From RGIG6353 sp045531285 (GTDB taxonomy: Bacteria; Bacillota; Clostridia; Oscillospirales; SIG627): DNA of 23,111 bases. The notes beneath the pieces were generated by a model. That model did no database searches. It was given only the letters and a program-made list of their open reading frames with translations, and was not told the DNA's origin. How positions within the stretch are numbered: the first letter of the stretch is position 1; the number at the start of each line of letters is the position of its first letter. This document shows positions 1-7,729 of the stretch, in pieces. The stretch covers positions 1 through 23,111 of the forward strand of contig JAZSDT010000023.1 of NCBI GenBank assembly GCA_045531285.1, read 5' to 3'. Position numbers and translations under genes: made by a program.

Positions 1-49
1 GCAGCACGCTTTGCGTGCGGTCGACCCCCGCCACCGGCACCAACAAAAT
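1..49. repeat. 49-bp direct repeat, copy 1, with tRNA-3'-like tail
   Basis: This stretch is identical to 300-348, a period of 299 bp. It contains a short hairpin (GCACGC-ttt-GCGTGC shared with the second copy) and ends in CCACCGGCACCA. That tail resembles the acceptor arm and CCA end of a tRNA-Leu, preceded by a degenerate T-arm (GGTCGACCC). I could not fold a full cloverleaf, so this is not called a tRNA. The window starts inside the element, so its left edge is unknown. Confidence 0.75.
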
Positions 50-83
50 AGAGACAGTTCGCAAGGACTGGCTCTATTTTGTT
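42..83. terminator. Long hairpin, terminator-like
   Basis: The arms at 42-58 and 67-83 pair almost perfectly, with one internal A/G mismatch (54 against 71) and the loop at 59-66. Both sides are A- and T-rich, so it could end transcription in either direction. It follows directly on the tRNA-like tail of the first repeat, where a tRNA terminator would sit. Confidence 0.6.
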
Positions 84-299
84 TATTAGGTAAATGGGAG
101 GGGGGCGAACCCTATGAGGGCAGACGCCGTTAAGAAAGCGGCTAGCAGCCGCTGGCAATGCTCGCCTATTCTAAGCTTTGCATGTGTCCAAAAAAGTGAA
201 ACGGCGAGGGCGCGATAATCGAGAAATTTCCTATAAAGTCAGAAAACAGTCCTGTGGACTGTTTTTAGGCGGATGGTGTGAGGGCTTTAGCCCGAGCAA
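84..299. other. Gene-free, hairpin-rich repeat body
   Basis: I see no credible coding sequence here. The stretch contains G-rich runs, a perfect hairpin at 243-265 (AAAACAGTCC/GGACTGTTTT, loop TGT) with an extra T after it, and a GGGCT-tta-GCCC stem just before the second repeat copy. Taken with the 49-bp copies at each side, it looks like one unit of a tandemly arranged intergenic repeat about 299 bp long. Structured RNA remains possible; I recognise no RNA family. Confidence 0.45.
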
Positions 300-348
300 G
301 CAGCACGCTTTGCGTGCGGTCGACCCCCGCCACCGGCACCAACAAAAT
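300..348. repeat. 49-bp direct repeat, copy 2
   Basis: This is an exact second copy of 1-49, again ending in the tRNA-like CCACCGGCACCA followed by ACAAAAT. After this the two copies diverge: copy 1 runs into a long hairpin, copy 2 into the 31-bp tandem repeats. Confidence 0.75.
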
Positions 349-360
349 GACGGATAGTAG

Positions 361-447
361 GGACAGGCGTCCCCGACTGTCCGTTTTTTTATTACAGGCG
401 TCCCCGACTGTCCGTTTTTTTATTACAGGCGTCCCCGACTGTCCGTT
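361..447. repeat. 31-bp tandem repeat of terminator-like hairpins, about 2.7 copies
   Basis: Units start at 363, 394 and 425 and share the core ACAGGCGTCCCCGACTGTCC; the first two are followed by GTTTTTTTATT. In the first unit GGACAG (361-366) pairs with CTGTCC (377-382) and a run of seven T follows, which is the layout of an intrinsic terminator. Later units keep only the shorter ACAG/CTGT stem. An inverted, nearly identical single copy lies at 13277-13298. Confidence 0.8.
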
Positions 448-502
448 ATCTTCTGCGATTTTTTTGTACTTTTTAATTTCAACAGTTTACAAAAGAAAAA
501 TG

Positions 503-531
503 TTGACTTAACGGGCAATTGGTGATAGAAT
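503..531 (+). promoter_or_regulatory. Sigma-A type promoter of the thyA operon
   Basis: TTGACT (503-508) and TAGAAT (526-531) are separated by 17 bp, a near-consensus vegetative promoter, about 30 bp upstream of the thyA start. The ribosome site AGGAGA (550-555) follows at normal spacing. Confidence 0.7.
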
Positions 532-561
532 AACTATATATATTCTTTTAGGAGAGAAAAA

Positions 562-1392
562 ATGAGTTTAGCCGACAGAATTTTTGTTGAAAACTGCAAA
601 AACATACTTGAAAACGGAGTATGGGACAAGGAATTTGACGTACGTCCACGTTGGGAAGACGGTACTCCCGCATACACGAAAAAGTGCTTTGCCATAGTTA
701 ACCGCTACAATCTGGAAGAGGAGTTCCCCATAATGACACTCCGCCGTACATATCTAAAAACAGCCGTAAACGAAATACTGTGGATATGGCAGAAGAAGTC
801 CAATAACATCCACGACCTGAACGCGAAGATATGGGACAAGTGGGCAGACGAGGACGGCTCTATCGGTACGGCTTACGGTTATCAGCTTGGTATCAAGCAT
901 GAGTACAGAGAAGGAATGTTCGACCAGGTTGACAGAGTTATATACGACCTGAAGCACAATCCCAACAGCCGAAGAATAATTACCAACATTTACAATCACG
1001 CCGACCTGCACACAATGAACCTCTACCCCTGTGCCTACAGCATGACCTTTAACGTGTCAAACGGAAAGCTCTCGGCAATACTGAACCAGAGAAGCCAGGA
1101 TATGCTGGCGGCTAACAACTGGAACGTGTGTCAGTATTCGGTTTTGACACATATGCTTGCACAGGTTACGGGACTTGGTGTGGGAGAATTCGTGCACGTT
1201 ATTGCAGATGCCCACATTTACGAAAGACACATTCCCATTATTGAAAGACTTATAGAGAAGCCTCAGTTTGATGCTCCTGAATTCCGTCTTGACAGATCAG
1301 TGGACGATTTCTACAAGTTCACCGATTCAAGCTTTACTCTCACCGATTACAAATACAACGAATTTAACGAAAGAATAGAGGTAGCCGAATGA
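562..1392 (+). CDS. thyA: Thymidylate synthase
   Basis: The protein (276 aa) makes dTMP from dUMP in the cytoplasm, using methylenetetrahydrofolate as methyl donor and reductant and releasing dihydrofolate. Visible signatures are the arginine pair SRR (136-138), the nucleophile Cys157 in LYPCAYSM, QRSQDM (176-181), Asn188 in NWNVCQY and HIYERH (218-223). The context LxPC followed by a non-histidine, and phrases such as ELWIWQ-type EILWIWQKKSNN and IGTAYGYQLG, resemble Bacillus subtilis ThyA rather than the E. coli type with PPCH. The start follows AGGAGA by six bases. It is the first gene of an operon and overlaps folA by four bases, which fits because its by-product dihydrofolate is the folA substrate. 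Length is normal. Confidence 0.96.
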   Translation: MSLADRIFVENCKNILENGVWDKEFDVRPRWEDGTPAYTKKCFAIVNRYNLEEEFPIMTLRRTYLKTAVNEILWIWQKKSNNIHDLNAKIWDKWADEDGSIGTAYGYQLGIKHEYREGMFDQVDRVIYDLKHNPNSRRIITNIYNHADLHTMNLYPCAYSMTFNVSNGKLSAILNQRSQDMLAANNWNVCQYSVLTHMLAQVTGLGVGEFVHVIADAHIYERHIPIIERLIEKPQFDAPEFRLDRSVDDFYKFTDSSFTLTDYKYNEFNERIEVAE

Positions 1393-1871
1393 ATTTAATA
1401 GTTGCAATCGACAAGAACAACGGTATAGGCAAGAACGGAGACCTGCTATGCCATCTTTCTGCCGACCTTAAGCATTTCAAGGAGGTAACCACGGGCAAGA
1501 CTGTAATAATGGGCTACAATACCCTTATCTCTCTTCCCAAGAGTGCCCCTCTTAAAAACAGACGGAACATCGTCCTTTACGAAAAGGATATAGAAATCGA
1601 GGGTGCCGAGGTGGTACACAGCATTGACGAGCTTTTTGAGCTTGTCAAGGACGTTGACCCCCAAGAGCTTTTCGTTATCGGAGGCGCAATGGTATACACC
1701 ACCCTTATGCCCTACTGTAAAAAGCTTTACATCACCCATATAGACAAGGCGTTTGACGCTGACCGCTTCCTGCCCGAAATAAAGCAGGATGAGTGGCGCG
1801 CCATTGAAGAAAGTGAGACAATGGAGGAGGAAGGAATTCCCTTCCGTTACGTAACCTACGAAAAAATATGA
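1389..1871 (+). CDS. folA: Dihydrofolate reductase
   Basis: The 160-aa cytoplasmic enzyme reduces dihydrofolate to tetrahydrofolate with NADPH, closing the cycle opened by ThyA. Signatures are the N-terminal IVAIDKNNGIGKNGDLL, the substrate-binding helix SADLKHFK with the expected acidic residue Asp26, GKTVIMG, and VIGGAMVY near residue 96. The usual PWHLPxD stretch reads LLCHLSAD, so the Trp and Pro typical of the family are replaced by Cys and Ser while the catalytic Asp is kept. Such changes lie close to the antifolate pocket, but any effect on drug binding is speculation. It overlaps thyA and the downstream methylase by ATGA, so the three are probably translationally coupled. Confidence 0.95.
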   Translation: MNLIVAIDKNNGIGKNGDLLCHLSADLKHFKEVTTGKTVIMGYNTLISLPKSAPLKNRRNIVLYEKDIEIEGAEVVHSIDELFELVKDVDPQELFVIGGAMVYTTLMPYCKKLYITHIDKAFDADRFLPEIKQDEWRAIEESETMEEEGIPFRYVTYEKI

Positions 1872-2995
1872 CGAAAATGAAATTTGCGGCAACCTGTCTT
1901 TTCGGTCTTGAAAAGTTTGTTGGGGAGACCGTTGATATGCTGGGCTACAAAAGACTTGAAACCATTGAGGGACGAGTGTACTTTGAGGGTGACGAGAGCG
2001 CTGTGGCAAGATGCAACGTTAATTTCAGGTGTGCGGAAAAGCTGTTTATTATACTTGACGAGTTTGATGCCGTCACCTTTGACGCTCTTTTTGAGGGAAC
2101 AAAGGCGATACCCTGGGAAAAATACATTGGCAAAAAGGATGCCTTCCCTGTCAAGGGACATTGCATAAAATCAGCTCTTCACAGTATTCCCGACTGTCAG
2201 AAAATAGTAAAGAAGGCTATAGTTGACAGGCTTTACAAGGCATATAAAACAGATTATCTACCCGAGAGCGACACCAAGATACAAATAGAATTTTTCATAC
2301 TTCGCGACAAGGCTGCCATAATGATAGACACAAGCGGAGCAGGGCTTTACAAGAGAGGCTACCGTCAGGGCACAAACGATGCGCCCATCCGTGAAACTCT
2401 TGCCGCCGCACTGGCACTGATTGCAAGACCCAGACGGGACGTGCTTTTATGGGACCCCCTTTGCGGCTCGGGTACTATTCCCATCGAAGCCGCTATGATA
2501 CTAAAAAACGTTGCCCCCGGTATAAACCGAAGCTTTGCAGCTGAGGAATTCAGCTTTATCCCACAGCATTTGTGGGAGGAGGCAAGGCGCGAGGCAAGAG
2601 AAGCCGTGCTTGATTGCGATTTTGAAATATGGGGCAGTGACGTTGACCCTGAGGTAATAGAGCTTGCCAAGGAGAACGCAAGGCGTGCAGGGGTTGAAGA
2701 ATGCATCAAGTTCTTTGTTGCCGACGTTGCCGACATTGAAACTCACGGAAAGCGCGGAACGGTGGTATGTAATCCCCCATACGGAGAGCGTCTGATGGAC
2801 ATAAACGAGGCGGAAAAGCTCTATCGTATTATGGGCAAGGCGATGAAGAGGCTTGAGAACTGGCAGTTATATATTATAACCTCGGATGAATATTTCGAGA
2901 AGCATTTCGGACGGACAGCCGACAAGAAGCGCAAGCTTTACAACGGTATGCTGAAATGCAACTATTATCAATACTACAAGAGAGGCAACAAATGA
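1868..2995 (+). CDS. THUMP-domain class I rRNA methyltransferase (RlmL N-terminal type, YpsC-like)
   Basis: The 375-aa protein has an N-terminal ferredoxin-like/THUMP RNA-binding region (about 1-155), the linker GAGLYKRGYR, and a Rossmann methylase domain with the SAM loop DPLCGSGTIPIEAA (196-209), an acidic ribose-binding stretch GSDVDPEVI and the catalytic NPPYGERL (302-309). This is the architecture of the 23S rRNA guanine-N2 methylases related to the first half of E. coli RlmL (m2G2445), a single-domain form common in Firmicutes. The exact target guanine is inferred from the family. The ATG at 1868 is chosen because it overlaps the folA stop; an in-frame ATG three codons later is possible. 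Confidence 0.88.
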   Translation: MTKMKFAATCLFGLEKFVGETVDMLGYKRLETIEGRVYFEGDESAVARCNVNFRCAEKLFIILDEFDAVTFDALFEGTKAIPWEKYIGKKDAFPVKGHCIKSALHSIPDCQKIVKKAIVDRLYKAYKTDYLPESDTKIQIEFFILRDKAAIMIDTSGAGLYKRGYRQGTNDAPIRETLAAALALIARPRRDVLLWDPLCGSGTIPIEAAMILKNVAPGINRSFAAEEFSFIPQHLWEEARREAREAVLDCDFEIWGSDVDPEVIELAKENARRAGVEECIKFFVADVADIETHGKRGTVVCNPPYGERLMDINEAEKLYRIMGKAMKRLENWQLYIITSDEYFEKHFGRTADKKRKLYNGMLKCNYYQYYKRGNK

Positions 2996-3873
2996 AATTA
3001 AGCGAAATAAATATAAGAGATCCGTTTGTTCTTCCCTACGGCAACAAGTATTACCTCTACGGCTCAAGAGTTGGCTTACCCGTGGGAAACCTGTTCAACG
3101 GCTTGCAGGACGGAATTGACGTTTACGTCAGTGACGACCTTGAAAACTGGTCTGAGGCTAAGACTGTTTTTGAAGCTAACGAAGACTTTTGGGGCAAGTA
3201 TCAATTTTGGGCTCCCGAGGTACATTTATACAAGGGTAAATTTTATATGTTTGCCTCCTTTAAGGCAGACGGAAGATGCCGAGGTACACACATTCTGGTA
3301 TGTGACACTCCCGACGGAAGCTTTGAGCCTGTATCCAAAGTACAGCAAACTCCGGTAGATTGGGAATGTCTTGACGGCACTTTTTACGTTGACAAAAACA
3401 ACAAGCCGCACATGGTTTTCTGTCACGAATGGGTACAGACAGAGGATGGCGAGGTATGCGACGTTATGCTGTCCGACGATCTCACACGGCCTGTTACAGA
3501 GCCAAAGACGCTGTGGAGGGCATCGGATTTCAAGGACGTTGTGACAGTCATTCCCGACAGGCGCGCATTCGTCACAGACGGTCCCTTCTTTTACAGATGC
3601 AAGAATGGTGAGCTGGTATGCATATGGTCTACCTACACGGCAAACGGATATGCCGAGCTTGTTTCAATAAGTGACAACGGTGACATTGACGGCAACTGGT
3701 CCATATCGGACACTCCCATGTCTAATTCCGACGGCGGACACGGAATGATATTCGAGACCTTTGACGGCAGACGGCTGTTCACAATGCACAAGCCCAACGC
3801 CCCCGCAACAGCCGAGAAACCGAAAATACTTTCCTTTGAGGAAAAGGGCTGTCAACTTACTTTAGGAGAATAA
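2992..3873 (+). CDS. Glycoside hydrolase family 43-like protein
   Basis: The 293-aa protein has the marks of a five-bladed beta-propeller glycosidase acting on arabinose- or xylose-containing glycans: IRDPFVLP at the N-terminus (Asp10 as presumed base), YYLYGS, FWAPEVHLYKGKFYMF (72-87), LDGTF with Asp129, TDGPFFY (195-201) and GGHGMIF. Many GH43 enzymes have EGP where this one has TDGP (Asp196), so the identity of the general acid is uncertain; Glu146 in FCHEW is another candidate. No signal peptide is seen, so it would act inside the cell on imported oligosaccharides. The ATG at 2992 overlaps the upstream stop (ATGA); the reading frame extends 36 bases further upstream but has no better start. 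The setting between an rRNA methylase and gltX is odd for a sugar hydrolase. Substrate unknown. Confidence 0.8.
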   Translation: MKLSEINIRDPFVLPYGNKYYLYGSRVGLPVGNLFNGLQDGIDVYVSDDLENWSEAKTVFEANEDFWGKYQFWAPEVHLYKGKFYMFASFKADGRCRGTHILVCDTPDGSFEPVSKVQQTPVDWECLDGTFYVDKNNKPHMVFCHEWVQTEDGEVCDVMLSDDLTRPVTEPKTLWRASDFKDVVTVIPDRRAFVTDGPFFYRCKNGELVCIWSTYTANGYAELVSISDNGDIDGNWSISDTPMSNSDGGHGMIFETFDGRRLFTMHKPNAPATAEKPKILSFEEKGCQLTLGE

Positions 3874-3892
3874 ACATCGAAAGGATATAAAA

Positions 3893-5578
3893 ATGGATTA
3901 CAACAAACTTGCGGAACTTCTGTTCCCTGACATTACGACAACCCCCGAGGATATGGAGGCAAAATACCCCAGACGTCAGCTTAAGGAGGGTGCTGTGGTA
4001 ACAAGATTTGCACCCAGTCCCACAGGCTTCGTGCATTTCGGCGGACTGTTCCCTTCAACGGTAGGCGAGAGAATGGCGCATCTTTCAGGCGGTGTGTTCT
4101 ATTTGAGAATAGAGGACACCGATGCAAAGCGTGAAGTACCCGGTGCGGCAGAGGGGCTTATAAAGACTCTTGAACGGTACGGCGTTTCCTTTGACGAGGG
4201 TGCTATCCTTGACGAGACCGGCAAGATTTCCGACAAGGGTATTTACGGTCCTTACAAGCAGAGTCAAAGACGTGAAATATATCAGACCTTTGCAAAGGCA
4301 CTTGTAAGAGACGGCAAGGCTTATCCCGCCTTTACTACCGAAGAGGAGCTTGAACAGCTCAATGCAGTAAACAAAAAAGAAGAAATAAAGAACACCGACT
4401 GGGAGGCAGAATCCGAATCCAGACGTGCCGAAATGCTTGAGGCAAGAAAGATAACTCTGGAAGAGGTTGAAGAGCATCTGAACAACGGACATCCCTTTGT
4501 GCTTCGTATTCTTGCAGACGGCGACGGTGAAAGAAAGGTCAAGATGACCGACCTTGTAAAAGGCAATCTGGAGCTTCCCGAAAACGAAGAGGACTTCGTG
4601 CTTCTCAAGTCAGACGGAATCCCCACGTACCACTTTGCACACGCAGTAGACGATCACCTGATGGGCACTACCCACGTTATCAGAGGTGAGGAATGGCTTC
4701 CCACCCTTCCAAAGCATTTGCAGTTGTTCCGTTATCTTGGATTCAAGCTTCCCAAGTATATGCACATTTCACAGATAATGAAGCTTGACGAAAACGGAAA
4801 CAAAAAGAAGCTCTCCAAGCGTGATATGGGTGCAAACATGGATGATTACACGGGAATGGGCTACACTCCCGAGGCTGTTTGCGAATACGTTATGACACTT
4901 CTCAACTCCAACTACGAGGAGTGGCACGCACAGAATCCCGACAAGCACTATAAGGAGTTCCCCTTCAGTGCAAAGAAGATGTCGGTTTCGGGCTGTCTGT
5001 TCGATTATGACAAGCTCAACGACGTGTCAAAGAACGTGCTCTCACGTATGAGTGCCGGTGACGTTACCCAAAAGGTTACGCAGTGGGCTTTGGAATTTGA
5101 TAAGGAATTTGGGGCACTTCTTGAAAGAGACAGTGAGTACGCCGAAAAGATATTTGCTATCGGAAGAGGCGGCAAAAAGCCCAGAAAGGACCTTGCTACC
5201 CTTGCCGATGCAAAGGGATATATGGGATTTTTCTACGATGAGCTTTACAAGGTAGAGGAGGAATATCCCGAGGGCTTTGACAAAGCCGACATAAAGAAGA
5301 CGCTTACCGACTTTATGGCAAGCTATGACGAATCAGACGATATGAACACTTGGTTTGAAAAGGTGAAGGCGATTGCCGACAGTCTTGGTTACGCTTCCGA
5401 TATGAAGGCGTACAAGGCTGACCCCGACAGCTTCAAGGGTAACGTTGCGGACGTCAGTATGTTCATCCGTCTGGCTGTTACGGGTAAGACCAATGCTCCC
5501 GACCTTTACACCGTTATGCAGATAATGGGCAAGGAAAGAGTATTTGACAGAATAAACAAAATGATAGCATCAATCTGA
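3893..5578 (+). CDS. gltX: Glutamyl-tRNA synthetase
   Basis: This 561-aa class I synthetase charges tRNA-Glu with glutamate using ATP. The ATP site begins with TRFAPSPTGFVHFGG (HIGH motif as HFGG, about 48-51), then FYLRIEDTD, and the second signature KKKLSKRDMG lies near 304-312. The alpha-helical anticodon-binding region follows. At 561 aa it is longer than the roughly 480-500 aa of many bacterial GltX proteins, with extra charged helical sequence around 150-200. AAAGGA sits eight bases upstream of the ATG; the gap from the GH43 gene is 19 bp. With a GlnRS encoded next door, this enzyme would be expected to be the discriminating kind that charges only tRNA-Glu; that is inference. Confidence 0.93.
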   Translation: MDYNKLAELLFPDITTTPEDMEAKYPRRQLKEGAVVTRFAPSPTGFVHFGGLFPSTVGERMAHLSGGVFYLRIEDTDAKREVPGAAEGLIKTLERYGVSFDEGAILDETGKISDKGIYGPYKQSQRREIYQTFAKALVRDGKAYPAFTTEEELEQLNAVNKKEEIKNTDWEAESESRRAEMLEARKITLEEVEEHLNNGHPFVLRILADGDGERKVKMTDLVKGNLELPENEEDFVLLKSDGIPTYHFAHAVDDHLMGTTHVIRGEEWLPTLPKHLQLFRYLGFKLPKYMHISQIMKLDENGNKKKLSKRDMGANMDDYTGMGYTPEAVCEYVMTLLNSNYEEWHAQNPDKHYKEFPFSAKKMSVSGCLFDYDKLNDVSKNVLSRMSAGDVTQKVTQWALEFDKEFGALLERDSEYAEKIFAIGRGGKKPRKDLATLADAKGYMGFFYDELYKVEEEYPEGFDKADIKKTLTDFMASYDESDDMNTWFEKVKAIADSLGYASDMKAYKADPDSFKGNVADVSMFIRLAVTGKTNAPDLYTVMQIMGKERVFDRINKMIASI

Positions 5579-5594
5579 AAGGAGTCTCAAAGCA

Positions 5595-7235
5595 ATGGAA
5601 GAGGCAAAGAATTTTATAGAAGAAATAATTGAAGAAGAGCTTGCTTCGGGCAAGGTAACAAAGGTGCATACACGTTTCCCACCCGAGCCCAACGGATATC
5701 TTCACATTGGACACTGCAAGGCGCTGACAATAGACTTCGGCACAGCCAAGAAGTACAGCGGTCTTTGCAATCTCCGTATGGACGATACCAACCCTGCAAA
5801 AGAGGACACAGAATACGTGGATGCCATAAAAGAGGACATACACTGGCTGGGCTTTGACTGGGAGGACCGTTTCTTTTACGGCTCCGACTATTTTGACAAG
5901 GACTACGAATATGCCGTAGAGCTTATAAAGAAGGGACTTGCTTACGTTTGTGAGCTGTCTGCCGACCAGATGGAAAAGTACAGAGGCGACCTGACACATC
6001 CTGCAACGTCTCCCTGGCGTGACAGACCCATCGAAGAGAGCCTTGACCTCTTTGAGCGTATGAAGAACGGTGAATTTGCCGACGGTAAGTATACTCTCCG
6101 TGCAAAAATAGACCTTGCATCAGGCAACTTCTGGATGCGTGACCCTGTAATCTACAGAATCAAGCATATGCATCATCACAGACACGGTGACAAATGGTGT
6201 ATTTATCCCACCTACGATTTTGCACATCCCATTCAGGATGCATTGGAGGGCATTACTCACTCCCTTTGCTCACTTGAGTTTGAAATACACAGACCTCTTT
6301 ACAACTGGGTAATTGAGAACGTGAGCGTTCCTCACACACCCCGTCAGATAGAGTTTGCAAGACTTAATATTACAAATACCGTGCTTTCAAAGAGATTCCT
6401 TCGTCTCATGGTTGAAAGCGGCAGAGTTGACGGCTGGGACGACCCCAGAATGCCCACCCTTTGCGGTCTGCGCAGAAGAGGATATACAGGTGCTTCGATC
6501 GTTGATTTCTGCTCCAGAGTCGGTGTTGCAAAGGCAAACAGTCTGGTTGACATCAGACTTCTTGAAGCCTGCATCCGTGACGAGCTTAACGAAACCGCGG
6601 TAAGACGTGTGGCTGTTCTTGATCCCATTAAGGTGATAGTTGACAACTACCCCGAAGGAAAGGAAGAGATATTCCAGCTTCCCAACCATCCTCAGCACCC
6701 CGAAATGGGCACAAGACCTGTAAAATTCTCACGTGAAATATACATTGATGCCGAGGACTTTTCAATGGATCCTCCTCCCAAGTTCTTCAGAATGAAGCCC
6801 GATGGCGAGGTTCGTCTTATGGGAGCATACATTGTTAAGTGCGGCGACATTGTACTCAACGACGACGGAAGTGTCAAGGAGATACACTGTAGTGCTGACC
6901 TTGAAACAGGTAACGGAAATCCTGTTGACGGAAGAAAGATAAAAGGCACTATCCACTGGCTGTCCGACAGCAATGCAATAGATGCCGACGTAGTGCTTTA
7001 CGAAAATCTGCTCACTCTTGAGGACCCCTCAAAGCTTCCCGAGGACAAGGAGTACACCGACTATCTTAACCCCAACTCTAAGACAGTGAAGCGTGCAAAG
7101 CTTGAAGCGAATCTTGCCGATGCAAAGCCCGGTGATAAGTTCCAGTTCGTAAGAATGGGATACTTCTGCCGTGACACCAAGTGGGATAACACCTTTAACA
7201 GCATTGTATCACTCAAGGACAGCAAGGGAAAGTGA
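5595..7235 (+). CDS. glnS: Glutaminyl-tRNA synthetase
   Basis: The 546-aa enzyme charges tRNA-Gln directly with glutamine. It shows FPPEPNGYLHIGHCK (HIGH at 37-40), LRMDDTNP, the GlnRS-specific run FWMRDPVIYRIKHMHHHRHGDKW-type region near 179-201, HSLCSLEFE, and the KMSKS equivalent VLSKR (263-267), followed by the two-barrel anticodon-binding domain. GlnRS is not universal in Firmicutes, many of which use the GatCAB amidotransferase route; the gene probably entered this lineage by transfer long ago. It starts 16 bp after gltX behind AAAGGAG. The last 28 codons are duplicated about 4.6 kb downstream as the tail of a chimeric reading frame (11577-11849), but this copy is full length. Confidence 0.94.
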   Translation: MEEAKNFIEEIIEEELASGKVTKVHTRFPPEPNGYLHIGHCKALTIDFGTAKKYSGLCNLRMDDTNPAKEDTEYVDAIKEDIHWLGFDWEDRFFYGSDYFDKDYEYAVELIKKGLAYVCELSADQMEKYRGDLTHPATSPWRDRPIEESLDLFERMKNGEFADGKYTLRAKIDLASGNFWMRDPVIYRIKHMHHHRHGDKWCIYPTYDFAHPIQDALEGITHSLCSLEFEIHRPLYNWVIENVSVPHTPRQIEFARLNITNTVLSKRFLRLMVESGRVDGWDDPRMPTLCGLRRRGYTGASIVDFCSRVGVAKANSLVDIRLLEACIRDELNETAVRRVAVLDPIKVIVDNYPEGKEEIFQLPNHPQHPEMGTRPVKFSREIYIDAEDFSMDPPPKFFRMKPDGEVRLMGAYIVKCGDIVLNDDGSVKEIHCSADLETGNGNPVDGRKIKGTIHWLSDSNAIDADVVLYENLLTLEDPSKLPEDKEYTDYLNPNSKTVKRAKLEANLADAKPGDKFQFVRMGYFCRDTKWDNTFNSIVSLKDSKGK

Positions 7236-7260
7236 GAATAACGGGTGTGCCCCGTTATTC
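7236..7260. terminator. Hairpin between glnS and maoC
   Basis: GAATAACGGG and CCCGTTATTC form a perfect 10-bp stem with loop TGTGC, starting right after the glnS stop. No T-run follows, so it may be an mRNA-stabilising or attenuating hairpin rather than a full terminator. An exact copy lies at 11850-11874 in the second repeat. Confidence 0.55.
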
Positions 7261-7297
7261 AGTGATATGATATATTTGCTTCACAAAGGATTTAAAT

Positions 7298-7729
7298 ATG
7301 TATTTTGAAGATATAAAATTAGGAACCAGAATTGAGCTTGAACCTGTAAAAATAGAAAAAGAGAAGATGATGGATTTTGCCAGAAACTATGACAACATCC
7401 CTCTTCACACCGACGAGGAGTATGCAAAGAAAACACCATTTGGACGTTTGATTGCGCCGGGCGTTATGTCTTTTATGTCGGTATGGAACAAATTTCTTGA
7501 GCACGACCTATATGGCGACGAGCTTATTGCAGGTCTTTCAACCAGTATGGAATGGCACAAGCCTGTTTATGCCGACGACGTGCTCACAGGTATTGTGGAG
7601 GTCACGGAGACAACAAGACGCAATGCGAAAAACGGTCTTGTAGTGGTAACCGTGAAGGTCTATAATCAGGACGGAGTTCACGTTCTCACCGACGTAACAA
7701 AATCTGTTGTTAAATGCAGAGTAGGCTAG
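7298..7729 (+). CDS. MaoC-like hotdog-fold dehydratase, copy 1
   Basis: The 143-aa protein belongs to the MaoC/(R)-enoyl-CoA hydratase hotdog family. The likely active-site pair is Asp32 and His37 in NYDNIPLHTDEEYAKKTPFGR, followed by the conserved LIAPGVM (51-57) and a C-terminal strand pattern GLVVVTVKVYNQDG. Family members hydrate or dehydrate acyl-CoA or acyl-ACP intermediates; the substrate here is unknown. AAAGGA lies seven bases before the ATG. The gene is 62 bp after glnS, separated by a hairpin. It encodes the same protein as 11912-12343 although the DNA differs at 14 silent sites. Unlike copy 2 it lacks the terminator at 12421, because the island begins just after it. Confidence 0.85.
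   Translation: MYFEDIKLGTRIELEPVKIEKEKMMDFARNYDNIPLHTDEEYAKKTPFGRLIAPGVMSFMSVWNKFLEHDLYGDELIAGLSTSMEWHKPVYADDVLTGIVEVTETTRRNAKNGLVVVTVKVYNQDGVHVLTDVTKSVVKCRVG

Noticed and set aside
268..341. A complete tRNA gene ending in CACCGGCACCA
   Set aside because: The 5' side does not pair with the acceptor stem in the right order and no anticodon arm can be formed; only the 3' end looks like a tRNA.
363..447. CRISPR array
   Set aside because: The 31-bp units are direct tandem copies without variable spacers, and no cas gene is nearby.
278..511. Reading frame of 77 codons over the repeats before thyA
   Set aside because: It lies across the 49-bp and 31-bp repeats and the thyA promoter region and its protein is a translation of repeats.
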